Source: Isotricha intestinalis
Taxonomy: Eukaryota; Ciliophora; Litostomatea; Vestibuliferida; Isotrichidae
Assembly: GCA_023807065.1 (NCBI GenBank)
Contig: JAJJLU010003552.1
Span: 1-55,082 of the forward strand
Direction of reading: 5' to 3'
DNA length: 55,082 bases
Part shown: positions 41,458 through 51,643 of the stretch, piece after piece
Numbering within the stretch: position 1 is the stretch's first letter
Layout of the letters: every line of letters begins with the position of its first letter
The notes under the pieces: generated by a model
The model's database searches: none
What the model saw: the letters and a program-made list of their open reading frames with translations, nothing else
What the model was told of the DNA's origin: nothing
Made by a program: the position numbers and the translations under genes

Positions 41458-42405
41458 ATGCGTAGAACTCGTTCTTATACAATATATAATAAAGATGATC
41501 TAGAAAAATCACAAGTAAAATATTTATATAACCATAATAAAATATTTAAGGAAACATCAATTGAAAGAAATTATAATCAACAAAAATTTAATTTAGAAGA
41601 TTCTTTTTCAAATGAAGAAGAATTAGAAAATTTAGGTTTAAATTCAGGATATAAAATTGAAAAGAGAGAATTAACTTTAAGAGAAAAAGAAGAAATTGAA
41701 GAAAAAGAATTAGAAAATATAATAAAAGAATCAAATATTAAATATAAGAATAAAGAATTATTTTTAGATGATTATTTATCAGAAGATGAATATGATGATT
41801 TATGTAAAAAAAGTTATTCAAGTAACGGAAGTTCAATTAATACTTTTGATACATCAATTATTTCTGATGATGAATATAAAAACATAATTTTAAATAATGT
41901 AAAAAATTATAATAAGTTAATAAAAATTATGTTAATTGGAAATAATAAAGTCGGAAAGAGTTTTTTTTTAAGTAAAATTTTTGGTAATTTTAAAGATAAT
42001 AATAAATATACTCATACTGAATATTTAAACATTAAAAAAATTAATTGTAATATAAATAATAAAGATTATAAACTTGAATTTTGGGATTCAAATGAAGATT
42101 TCTTAAATTCAATTTTGATTAAAACTTATTTTCAAATTGCTCATGCTTTTATTATCATTGTAAATGAAAATACAAATTTTGATTTTATTGAAAAACAAGT
42201 AAGAGAAATTCAGTCAGTTAATAAAAGTGAAAAAATATTCTTTATTTTCAATTGTGATTTAAAAAATAATGTTAATATTTGTGAAAATAAAGAAAAATTT
42301 AGAAATTTATGTAATAAATATTATTTTAATTTTCATCAAATTAACTTAACTGAATTTTCTTTAAAGAATAAAAATTATATTGGTTTTTTAGAGTCAATAA
42401 TTTGA
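41458..42405 (+). CDS. Degenerate Ras/Rab-like GTPase with long acidic N-terminus
   Basis: The 315-residue protein has about 150 N-terminal charged residues (Glu/Lys/Asp-rich) and then a Ras-like fold. The P loop is GNNKVGKS at residues 161-168 (G1 intact). The G3 segment is FWDSNED in place of WDTAGQE, so the DxxG glycine is lost. G4 is FNCDLK, so the Asn and Asp are present but the Lys between them is Cys. G5 is not recognisable. It may bind nucleotide weakly and probably cannot hydrolyse GTP normally. Rab/Ras-like fold is clear; subfamily is not. It ends in TGA, one of the few clear TGA stops here. A role in traffic or cilia is possible. Confidence 0.75.
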   Translation: MRRTRSYTIYNKDDLEKSQVKYLYNHNKIFKETSIERNYNQQKFNLEDSFSNEEELENLGLNSGYKIEKRELTLREKEEIEEKELENIIKESNIKYKNKELFLDDYLSEDEYDDLCKKSYSSNGSSINTFDTSIISDDEYKNIILNNVKNYNKLIKIMLIGNNKVGKSFFLSKIFGNFKDNNKYTHTEYLNIKKINCNINNKDYKLEFWDSNEDFLNSILIKTYFQIAHAFIIIVNENTNFDFIEKQVREIQSVNKSEKIFFIFNCDLKNNVNICENKEKFRNLCNKYYFNFHQINLTEFSLKNKNYIGFLESII

Positions 42406-42739
42406 ATTATTTTTAATTAAATTTAGAACTTTTTATATATATTTTTAATATGTATTATGAAAGTGAGAGTTTAATAAATATGAAATATAGCACCTATTTA
42501 TTTTGTAAATTAAAAAAGGTGTTTTAATTTATTTAGATTCTTTATATATATTTGTTATTATTATTTAAAATTGAATAAATAAAAATTATTTATATATTTT
42601 TTTTTTAGAATTTTTCCACTTTTACATTTTTCAAAATAATAAATTAAATAAAAGTATATTATTTTAAAAAAAAATTTCTTATATGCTTATATAGTATTAA
42701 GATATGATTTATATTATTAATTTATTTAATTTATTTAAT
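42406..42739. other. 334-bp convergent intergenic region with weak hairpin
   Basis: This separates the 3' ends of the GTPase-like gene (plus) and the kleisin-like gene (minus). CACCTATTTA at 42491-42500 and the opposing AAAAAAGGTG (42512-42521) form an imperfect stem. Apart from that only A/T runs are seen. Confidence 0.5.
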
Positions 42740-44379
42740 TTATTTTTTTATTATTTTTCCAAATAAACTTTCTTGATAAATATCAATATTATTTTCATGA
42801 GCAATAAACAATAATTCATAAAAAGTTTTTGAAATTTTATCTTTTTTATTCATTTTTTGACAATCATTAAATATTTTATCACTTAAATATTGAATAGGAA
42901 TTTCTTCATTAGATTTAATTTTATTAATTTCTTCAAATAAATTTTGATCAATTAATTCATTATTATTTTCTTCAACAATTTCTTGAATATCATGTAAATT
43001 AGATTGAATATTATTATAATATAAATCTCCATCAACAATATCATTTAAAGTAGATTTTAAATTAATAGTATTAACACTTGTAATATTTAAATTACTTTCT
43101 TCTTCAACAATAATATTATTATCTGGGAAATTTATAATATTTGAAGTTTTATTAATTATATTTTTTCCATCAAATACATTTTTTATTGATAAATTAGACA
43201 TTATTGTTATTGATTGTGATTGAGAATTTTCAAATGAATCAAGTCCTCTTCTTTTATCATATAAGGATGATATATTTTTTTGAGAAATTATTTGACTTCC
43301 AAAAATATTTGAATTAGATATCATTTCATTTAATGTTATTGTTATGTTATTTTTTATTTCTTCATTTATTAATTTTTTATATTCATTTAAATCTTCTTTT
43401 ATTTTATATTCTTCTTTAAATTTTTCTATTATTTCTTTGATGTGAATTTTTAGTTTTTCATTTTTATATTTTTCTTCTATGTTCATTTCTATTATTTCAT
43501 CTTTTTCTAATTTTAATTTTGATGATATTTTAAATTTATTTTTTGTTTTGTTTAGTTCTTTATTTTCAAATTTTATTTTTTTTAAACTATATTCTTTTCT
43601 TTCATTAATTGATTTTTTTTCTGAAGTTATATTTTCTTTTAAATTGGAATTATTATTATTATTTTCTTTATTATAACTATTTATATTATTATTTTCAATA
43701 TTAAAATCAACAAAATCAGATAAAATTTCTTGATTGATATTATTAGTACAATTATTTATAAAAGAAGAATTTTTTGATTGATTATTTTCAATTTTACTTA
43801 CATTTTCAAATAATTTTTTTTTTGAAGTTTTCATATTAGATAAAATAATTTTAGTATCAATAAGATTATTAATTCCAATTTTAGGAGTTTTTTCTATTTT
43901 ATTTTCATTAATTTTTTCTTCCTTATTATTTTCTATTTTTTTATTAAAAGTTTTCCAAAAAGAATTTTCTCCTTTTGATTTTGAACTTAATAAAGACATA
44001 TTATATGAATTTAATATTCCCATTTGATTTATTGATATTGAAGATTTACTTTCATTTTTTTTATTTTCTTTAATATTTTTTTTTAGTAAAATATTCATTT
44101 TTTTTTTCCTATCAATTTTATTGGTTATAAACATTAAAATAAATTCTTGATTTGAATAATAAAAGGAATTATAAATTTTATAGAAAACTATTATTATTCC
44201 TTTTATAATATATGATAAATCTCTTATTGATATATCATTTATTAATATACTATTTTATAAATTGTATTATAATTTTACATTATTTCATTTAAATCTTTTT
44301 TTTTCAATTCATTTTTTCTTGAAATTTTCCCTGATTTTCCTATTAATTCAAATTTTGAAAGTGATTTACTTTTTTCCAT
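42740..44379 (-). CDS. Kleisin-like protein (Rad21/Scc1/Rec8 type), two exons
   Basis: The unspliced frame starts at an internal Met and gives 464 residues. A first exon at 44279-44379 joins it through a 29-nt GT..AG intron (44250-44278) and gives 536. The C-terminal 30 residues (SKTFYELLFIAHENNIDIYQ) resemble the winged-helix of Rad21/Rec8, where kleisins bind the SMC1 head. The new N-terminus has KISRKNELKKKDLNEI and, after the splice, ISIRDLSYIIKGIIIVFYKI, matching the order and spacing of the kleisin N-terminal domain that binds the SMC3 neck. The middle is Asn/Ser/Lys/Glu-rich and unstructured, as is usual. Kleisins close the cohesin ring; Rad21 versus Rec8 cannot be told. Each end is weak alone; their combination raises confidence. 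Confidence 0.62.
44250..44278 (-). other. 29-nt GT..AG intron in the kleisin-like gene
   Basis: On the minus strand it starts GTAAAATTAT and ends AAAATAG. It interrupts codon AT^T after a 101-nt exon 1. Removing it opens 38 further codons upstream of the Met of the unspliced frame and produces the N-terminal domain match. Confidence 0.68.
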
Positions 44380-44710
44380 TAATTTTTTTTAAATTTAATT
44401 TGAGAAAAAAAAATTAATTTTTATGGATGAAATTAATGTAAAAGCAATTATAAATAAATTTAATTAATTAAGTTCTTTATAATAAATTTTTTCATATTGT
44501 TCTATAAATATTCTAAATCTTTTTCTCTTGTTCAATATCTTTTTTTCTTAAATATTAATATTATTTTTATTAGGGAGCATTTCAAATATTATTTTTTTCT
44601 GTCTTTTGAATTCGACATTTTTTATTTAAGAAAATTATATTCTTTTTGAATTAAATAATAATTAAAATTTATTCAAAAATTTAATATACATTTAATAATT
44701 TAAAAAAAAT
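44380..44710. other. 331-bp divergent intergenic region
   Basis: This separates the first exon of the kleisin-like gene (minus) from the start of the UBL-RCC1-BTB gene (plus). It should hold both promoters. Short open stretches exist on the minus strand but none joins exon 1 convincingly. No other feature was seen. Confidence 0.55.
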
Positions 44711-46987
44711 ATGTCAGAAATTACTTTAATTATTAAACCAATAATGTTTGAAGAAATAAAGCATGAAATAACAATCAAAATAAATCCTGATTTAACTCCA
44801 ATAGATTTAATAGAAAAAATAAATATAAAAGAAGGAAATTTAGGAACGAATATGAGTTTTCTTTTTCGAGGAAAAAAATTATCTTTTGAAAAAACATTAA
44901 AAGAACAAAATATAACAAAAGACAATTTAAAATTATTAATGAATAGAACAAAAGAACCTCAATTTATTCAATCAACAAAGAATAATGAAACAAATAATAC
45001 AAATAATAATATAAATAATAATAATTTAATGAATGATAATTCAAATTTAATTCCACCTCATCAAATTGAAATAAATGAAGCAAAAAATTATTTATTAGAA
45101 AAATATAAAAATAACCTTGATCAAATATCTTTAATAAATTCCTTATTAAAAACAATGCCACATATAGAAAATATGTCATCAAATGAAATAATAGAAAAAA
45201 TAGAACAATTTATATCAACAGTGACTCAAAAGACTGTAAAAGAATATATTTTAAATCTTAACAAAAATGAGAAATTTGATTTTGATGAAAATTCTTTAAC
45301 CTCAATATTTACAATGGGAAATGGGACAAATGGTCAATTAGGAATAAATTCATATATAATAACAAATCATCCATTAAGATTAAATTTATTAAGAAAGATT
45401 AAAATAATTCAAATTTCATGTGGAATATGTCATACAATAGCATTAAGTGAAAATAATACAATTTATTCTTGGGGAAGATTATATAAAACATATAACAAAA
45501 ATGATAAGAATAAAAGTGAATATGGTGATTATTCAGAGCCTAAATTAATAGAAAGTTTAGTTAATGAAATAATAACATATATTTCAACAGGAAATAATCA
45601 TTCAATGGCTTTAACAAATAGAGGTGATTTATATACTTGGGGAGAAGGTATTTATGGTCAATTAGGTCATGGAATAAAAAATAATGAAACTTATCCTAGA
45701 AAATTAAATGTTAATAATTTAAAAATTATTAATATGAAGGGTGGTTCTTGTCATACTATTGCTCTTTGTGAAAATGGTTTTTTATTAGGTTGGGGTAATA
45801 ATGAAAAAAATCAATTAGGTTTAAATAAAATTAAAGATGTTGATGTTCCTTATTTATTAACTTTATATGAATTAAATAATAATTTTACGGTTGAAGAATA
45901 TAGGTTTTTAAATAGGAAAAATGATGAAAATAATGAAAATAATATTAATTTAAATATTAATGATTTAAGTACTAATATTGAAGATTTAATGAAAGTAAAT
46001 TTAATTACTTGTGGAACTTGGTTTTCCGCTTTTACTTCTCAATTATTTCCTAATGATATTTATATTATGGGAAATAATTATAAAAGAACTATTAAAATAA
46101 ATTATTTTGAAATTAATAAAATTGATATAAAACAAATTGTTGCTTCTAGTAATTTTTTATTTGTTCTTACTGAGAAAGATGGTATTTTTAAAATAAATAC
46201 TAATGATTTAGATAATGAAAAAGTTCCTATTGAAAATTTAATTGAAAATATAAATATTATTGAAGTTGATAAAGATAAAATTAAAAAAATCGAAGTAGGT
46301 TTAAATTATATTTTAACTTTAACAAATTCAAATGAATGTTTTTATACTGATATTAAAATAAAAAACGAATATAAAACAAATTTATTAAATAAAGAAATTA
46401 AGACTAATATATATGATATTTCAAGTGGACACGATCATTTATTTTTAATGACAAAATTAAATTCTTTTAATTATTGTGATTTATTATATGAAACTATTAA
46501 AAATTATTTAAAAAATAAAGATGATGATTCTGGTTTTGATATTTTTTTATGTAAAAATGAAAATTCTATTATTATTTATCCTTGTCATTCTTATATTATT
46601 GAACAATTTATTGATTTATCAAAATTAAAAAATATTAATGGAAAGAAATTTATAGTTGACAAATTATCTGAAAATGAAATTGAAATTATGATTGAATTAA
46701 TTTATACTGATAATATAAATTGGAATTTATATGATTATGAAAGTATTATAATTTTAATTGAACAATTAAATCATATTAAAGAATTTTTATTTTCTGTTAA
46801 AGTTGAAAATCACGAAAATCAATTATTAGATTTAATAGATTTATATAAAGAAAAATATAATAAAATCTTTTTATCAGAACAAAATAATGCATCAATGAAT
46901 TCAAAAAATAACAAAAATATTGCGATCTTAACTGGAATGTTGAATTCAACTTATAAAAAAATAGTGTTGGAATTAACGAATATTCAA

Positions 46988-47054
<67 letters not shown>

Positions 47055-47815
47055 TAATAAATGATCCATTAAATCCTTTTCCTCCTAATAATTTATTTCC
47101 TATATCTCAACAAAATAAAAATAAAAAAAATTTAAAGAATTTGGAAGGTGGTACGGTAATTGGAGAAAGTTATACTAATGTAAATCAAGAATTAAATATT
47201 GAAAATTATAAAAAATACAAAGAAGAAATTGAAAATAGTTATTCTTTTTATAAAAAAATTTCTGAAATAAGAAAAATTCTTTCGAATAAGAAAATTGAAT
47301 ACATTCAAAAAAATATTAAATCTAATTTTTCTTTTGAAATAAAATTAAATGATAATGAAATTATATCAATAAATAAAGACATTCTTTCTTTTAAAAGTGT
47401 TTATTTTTATAATTTAATAAAAATAATGAATGAAAAAACATTAAATTTAAAAGATATAAATTTAAATTTTTCAGAAGAAAATTTTAGATGTTTAATAGAT
47501 TTTTTACATACTTCAAAATTCAATATAAATCAAAATGAAATAATAAATATTTTAGATTTATCCTCTTTTTTCATGATTGATAATATAATTTCTTTAATTG
47601 AAATTCAATTAGAACAAATTATTGATTCTGAAAATATTCTTTGTTTAATTGAAATTGGAAAAGATTATAATTTAACTTATTTATATCGTTCTTGTCTTAT
47701 TTATATAATTATTCATTTAAATGAAATTAAAGATAAAGGACTTATTAAGTATATTAAAAATGAAGATAGAAATAATTTAAAAGAATTCTTAAAACTTAAT
47801 GGTAAGGAAATTTAA
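44711..47815 (+). CDS. UBL-RCC1-BTB-BTB protein (candidate ubiquitin ligase adaptor)
   Basis: The 1034-residue protein combines four parts. Residues 1-80 resemble a ubiquitin-like domain (MSEITLIIKPIMFEEIKHEI, later SFLFRGKKLSFEKTL). From about 199 to 600 are RCC1-type repeats (TMGNGTNGQLG, SWGRLYKT, TWGEGIYGQLGHG, GWGNNEKNQLG with Gly-His-Thr/Ser turns). A first BTB-like fold is at about 606-740 and a second at about 872-1000, separated by a 22-Asn tract. RCC1 plus BTB proteins (RCBTB) are known adaptors that could recruit Cul3; the N-terminal UBL and a second BTB are unusual additions. The cellular target is unknown. The reading frame is intact through the repeat tract. Confidence 0.85.
46988..47053 (+). 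repeat. (AAT)22 microsatellite coding poly-Asn
   Basis: Twenty-two perfect AAT codons in a row lie in the linker between the two BTB-like folds. No synonymous AAC interrupts it, which suggests recent expansion by slippage rather than long selection at the protein level. The length is likely to vary between strains or even between genome copies. Confidence 0.95.
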
Positions 47816-48002
47816 GGCAAATATAGTTTTAATTGTTTAGTTAAAAATAAAATATTTTTAATTTAAATAAAAAAAAGAATAAAAAAATTAATATTAAATA
47901 ATTAAATAATTTGATTGTTAAAAAATAAATATTAAACGAATTGAAGATATAAACATTTATTGTCAATGAAATCCAAAATACATTTATAATAATTATAATT
48001 AA

Positions 48003-48992
48003 ATGGACCATTATCAAAATAATATATCATCCAAAAATATTGAAAGCAATGAAGAAGTTCCATTAATTCATTTTAACCCTTTATTAAATTCTGAAAATAA
48101 TAAATTTAAAATTATAAACGTAAATTATGAAGAAAAAGAAACTCCAAGTACAAAAATAAATGATAATGAAAATAAAAATAAAAAAGAAGAAAATCACAGA
48201 AGATCAAAAAAAGATTTTGAAGGTAGAACATTCAATTGTGAAATATGTGGAAAATCATATTTATCATATCCAGCTTTATATACTCATAGGAAACAAAAAC
48301 ATAATATTAATGTTAATAATGGAAGAGGAAAAGGAAGAGGAAGACCAAAAAAAAATTTAAGTCCTTCTTTAATTGAAAAATTGAATTATAATCCTACTGA
48401 TGCAAGTTATTTTAAAAAAGATTATAGAAATGGAATTACTAATGATTATAATAATGCTATTAAAAATGCTTTTTTATTTATTTATGATGTTAATAATGAT
48501 GAAAATAAACAAATGAGAAATTTAAAAAGAAAAATTCAATTTTGTGGCTTTTTAGAATCTCATGATTTTTTATTTAAATATTATAATAATTCACATAAAA
48601 AAAATAATGAAATTTATGATGCAAAAAATGAAAAAATAACAATTGATGATATTTTTATAGAATATTTAAATAAAGTTTCTAATTATTGTAATAATAATTA
48701 TTTTGAAAAAATTATTATTTTTGTTACTTTATTTAGAGAATTTATAAATCAATATTATAAAGAAAAAATAATAGGAAATGAAGAATTTACAACTTGTAAT
48801 AATGCAGAAGATATTCCTGATTTAAGTAATGATTTTATTTTAGAATTTATTAATCCTGATGATAATTATAATGATTTTGGATTTAGTAGAGATGATTGTA
48901 TTGATTTAATCCAAAATTTATGTTATTGGATGTATAACAATAATTTCACTTGCTCTAAGTTATCTATTATTGAGAACAATGAAGAAAATTAA
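48003..48992 (+). CDS. C2H2 zinc-finger protein with AT-hook-like motif
   Basis: The 329-residue protein has one C2H2 finger at about residues 77-100 (FNCEICGKSYLSYPALYTHR and the final His at KQKH). It is followed at once by GRGKGRGRPKKN, an AT-hook-like sequence that would bind the minor groove of A/T-rich DNA. The rest, about 200 residues, is helical and acidic without a known domain. A single finger plus AT hook suggests a chromatin or DNA-binding factor, well suited to this genome. The exact role is unknown. It follows the UBL-RCC1-BTB gene by 187 bp on the same strand. Confidence 0.8.
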   Translation: MDHYQNNISSKNIESNEEVPLIHFNPLLNSENNKFKIINVNYEEKETPSTKINDNENKNKKEENHRRSKKDFEGRTFNCEICGKSYLSYPALYTHRKQKHNINVNNGRGKGRGRPKKNLSPSLIEKLNYNPTDASYFKKDYRNGITNDYNNAIKNAFLFIYDVNNDENKQMRNLKRKIQFCGFLESHDFLFKYYNNSHKKNNEIYDAKNEKITIDDIFIEYLNKVSNYCNNNYFEKIIIFVTLFREFINQYYKEKIIGNEEFTTCNNAEDIPDLSNDFILEFINPDDNYNDFGFSRDDCIDLIQNLCYWMYNNNFTCSKLSIIENNEEN

Positions 48993-49184
48993 ATTTTGTT
49001 TTATTTTATTAAAAAAAAAAATGAAATTTAAATTTTCTATTTTTAAATTATTTTAAAACGTATTTTATGTATGTTAATAAAAATAAAAATTTATTTATTT
49101 CCAAAATTTACATTTATAATACTATATAATTTATTTGAATATAAATTAATATTTTTTAAATAGTTTAAAAAAAACAAAAAAAAA

Positions 49185-51572
49185 TTATTCTGTTTCAATT
49201 TCATTATTTTCTTTATTTTTTTCTTCATTATTATTTTCATAATTTTGAATATAATATTCTCTATGAGGTGAACACATTAAAGGAGAAAATCCCCTTGAAG
49301 TATTATTAATACCAATATAACAAGCAGGACATTCCCAATCTCTATTATTATAATAATCATAATTATAAGTTTTATCATCTCCAATCATAAATTTATTGAT
49401 TCTTTTTTTTTCTTCTTGTATTTCTTCATCCGAATCTGATATTATTCTTCCACTTTTTCCTCTTGTAAATTTATTTTTTTTCCAATAATAAAAATCTTTG
49501 TTTTTACCCTTTTTATTTTTATTTGATTTTGTTTTTTTGTTTTTTTCACTACTATCATCTGATTCTTCATAATTATTGTTGTTATAATTGTTGTTTAATA
49601 TTTTTTTTAAATTTGGATTATTTCCTTTTAAATTATTTATATTATAATTATCATTTTTATCATTATTATTATCATTTTTTAAAATTTCATTTGGGTTTTT
49701 AAGGTTCTTTAAATCATTATTATTATCATTAAAATCATCGTTTATCCCATTTGAGAAAGTAATTATTTTTCTTTTTGTTTCTTTTATTTTAGGAATTTTT
49801 CCTTTTAATTTATTTGGTTCTCCTTCTACAATATTAACAATTCCATCTTTGCATTTATTTATATATTTAATAAATTTATCTAAAGGATTCATTTCATCAT
49901 CATCATCTCCATATTTTTTTTCTTTATATTTTTTGGCTAATTTCTTCAAATCTAATAAATCAAGTTCTTTTTTTCCTAAGGATGAATTTACATCATTTAC
50001 ATAATCTACTAAAGGTTCTATCACTTTTTCATAATTTTTGTTTTCTCTTTTTAAATCATCATTATCTTTTATTAATAAATCTTTAAATGTTGGATTATCT
50101 TTAACACTTTCTTGAACTTTCAATAATTTTAAATATTCATCTTTTAAATTATTATATTTTTCTTGAAGGTTCTTTAATGCATTATATAATAATTTATTAT
50201 TATTTGCAAGTAAATATAATTGTTCATTTGGAGGTCTATTTCTAATATCATCTGGATTTATATATTCAATTTTAGATAAAATATTATCATGATCATTATC
50301 TTCATTATTATTATTATTTTCATAATAAGGATTATTCATTTTTTTAAAATTATTATTTGAATTATTAAATTGTTGATTTTGATCATTGAATGGGTAATTA
50401 TTATTATTAAATCTTCTGTCAGAATAATTTTGGAAATTTTGATTATATTTATTAAAAGAATCATAAGGATTATTTCCAATTATTTGGCTATTATAAGGAA
50501 TATTGTTATTCGAATCCCTATTATTATTCATAAAAGGATTTATAACATTTCTTTGATAAGGTTCAGTAAAATTACTTTGATATAAATCATTATTTTGTGA
50601 ATTATATAAAGGATTATAATTATTATCAATATATTGGTTATTATTATCATTTTGATTGAATTTATTTCTTATATTTGAATTCATTAAATCTTGAGGTAAA
50701 TAATTGATTTTTGAATACTTATCATTATTAATCATATTTGCTAAAGGATTTGAATTATTTAAATATCTAGGATCATTTCTATAATCATTTGGATTAATTT
50801 GTTCTTCTGATATTTTAATATTATTTACGTTTTCTTCATACTCTGGATTTAATAATGTTTCCGATATAACGTTTTTCTTTTTATTATTTTCATCATTTTT
50901 ATTCATTGTATTATTCTTTGATGTTTTTAATTCATTATTATTGCCAATATTGTTATTTCCGTATATATTTCCTTCATTGAAAAACTTATTTTCATCATCT
51001 ATATTTAAATTAAAATTTTCATTTTTTTCAGGTATATCACCTATTGAATGGCTTCTTATTCTTTTAATATTATTATCAATATTTTCATTCTCTATATTAT
51101 TATATTCTCTCATATTTTCACTTTTACTTGAGCCTCTTCTTCTTGGTTTGACATCATATTTTTCATTAAAATCTTCTTCTTGATTTTTGCTAATTTGATT
51201 TTTACTTTTTTTTAAAGGTGAATACTGATTTAAATTATTATTTGGAATTTCTGAATTATATTTATTATCTAAGTAACTTTTATAAGATTCATATTGATTA
51301 TTAGTATTATTTTCATTTAAAGTATTATTTATATTATTATTTAGTCTATTATTTTTATTCAAATAATTTGAACTTGATATTGAAGTAGATTGAATTGAAT
51401 TATTTATTGGTAAATTTATTTGGTTTAATTGAAAATTTAATTTATTAATTCTTTCATTATTAAGTTTCTCTATATTTCTATAATCATACATATCATTATT
51501 TTTTTCTAAACTAGAACCTCGAGAATCAACTTCATAAGTATAATGTCTTTGATATTGATTTTGAAATTGCAT
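49185..51572 (-). CDS. Asn-rich coiled-coil protein with C-terminal CxxC..CxxH motif
   Basis: The 795-residue protein is dominated by Asn, with low complexity for the first 430 residues. A predicted coiled coil lies at about 440-560 (EQLYLLANNNKLLYNALKNL; KKELDLLDLKKLAKKYKEKK). The C-terminus has a compact motif, WECPACYIGINNTSRGFSPL followed by MCSPHRE, with Cys pairs at about residues 748/751 and a final C-x2-H. This may bind one zinc ion. The preceding stretch GKSGRIISDSDEE is Ser/acidic and could be phosphorylated. No family is recognised. A cytoskeletal or centrosomal role is a guess from the coiled coil. Confidence 0.75.
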   Translation of the reverse strand: MQFQNQYQRHYTYEVDSRGSSLEKNNDMYDYRNIEKLNNERINKLNFQLNQINLPINNSIQSTSISSSNYLNKNNRLNNNINNTLNENNTNNQYESYKSYLDNKYNSEIPNNNLNQYSPLKKSKNQISKNQEEDFNEKYDVKPRRRGSSKSENMREYNNIENENIDNNIKRIRSHSIGDIPEKNENFNLNIDDENKFFNEGNIYGNNNIGNNNELKTSKNNTMNKNDENNKKKNVISETLLNPEYEENVNNIKISEEQINPNDYRNDPRYLNNSNPLANMINNDKYSKINYLPQDLMNSNIRNKFNQNDNNNQYIDNNYNPLYNSQNNDLYQSNFTEPYQRNVINPFMNNNRDSNNNIPYNSQIIGNNPYDSFNKYNQNFQNYSDRRFNNNNYPFNDQNQQFNNSNNNFKKMNNPYYENNNNNEDNDHDNILSKIEYINPDDIRNRPPNEQLYLLANNNKLLYNALKNLQEKYNNLKDEYLKLLKVQESVKDNPTFKDLLIKDNDDLKRENKNYEKVIEPLVDYVNDVNSSLGKKELDLLDLKKLAKKYKEKKYGDDDDEMNPLDKFIKYINKCKDGIVNIVEGEPNKLKGKIPKIKETKRKIITFSNGINDDFNDNNNDLKNLKNPNEILKNDNNNDKNDNYNINNLKGNNPNLKKILNNNYNNNNYEESDDSSEKNKKTKSNKNKKGKNKDFYYWKKNKFTRGKSGRIISDSDEEIQEEKKRINKFMIGDDKTYNYDYYNNRDWECPACYIGINNTSRGFSPLMCSPHREYYIQNYENNNEEKNKENNEIETE

Positions 51573-51643
51573 TTATATTATAATAAAATAATAATTATAT
51601 TTAATATAGAATTATTATTATAATAAAATAAATATAAAAATAA

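Noticed and set aside
46797..47069. Minus-strand frame rich in poly-Tyr
   Set aside because: It is the reverse strand of the AAT repeat inside the RCC1-BTB coding region.
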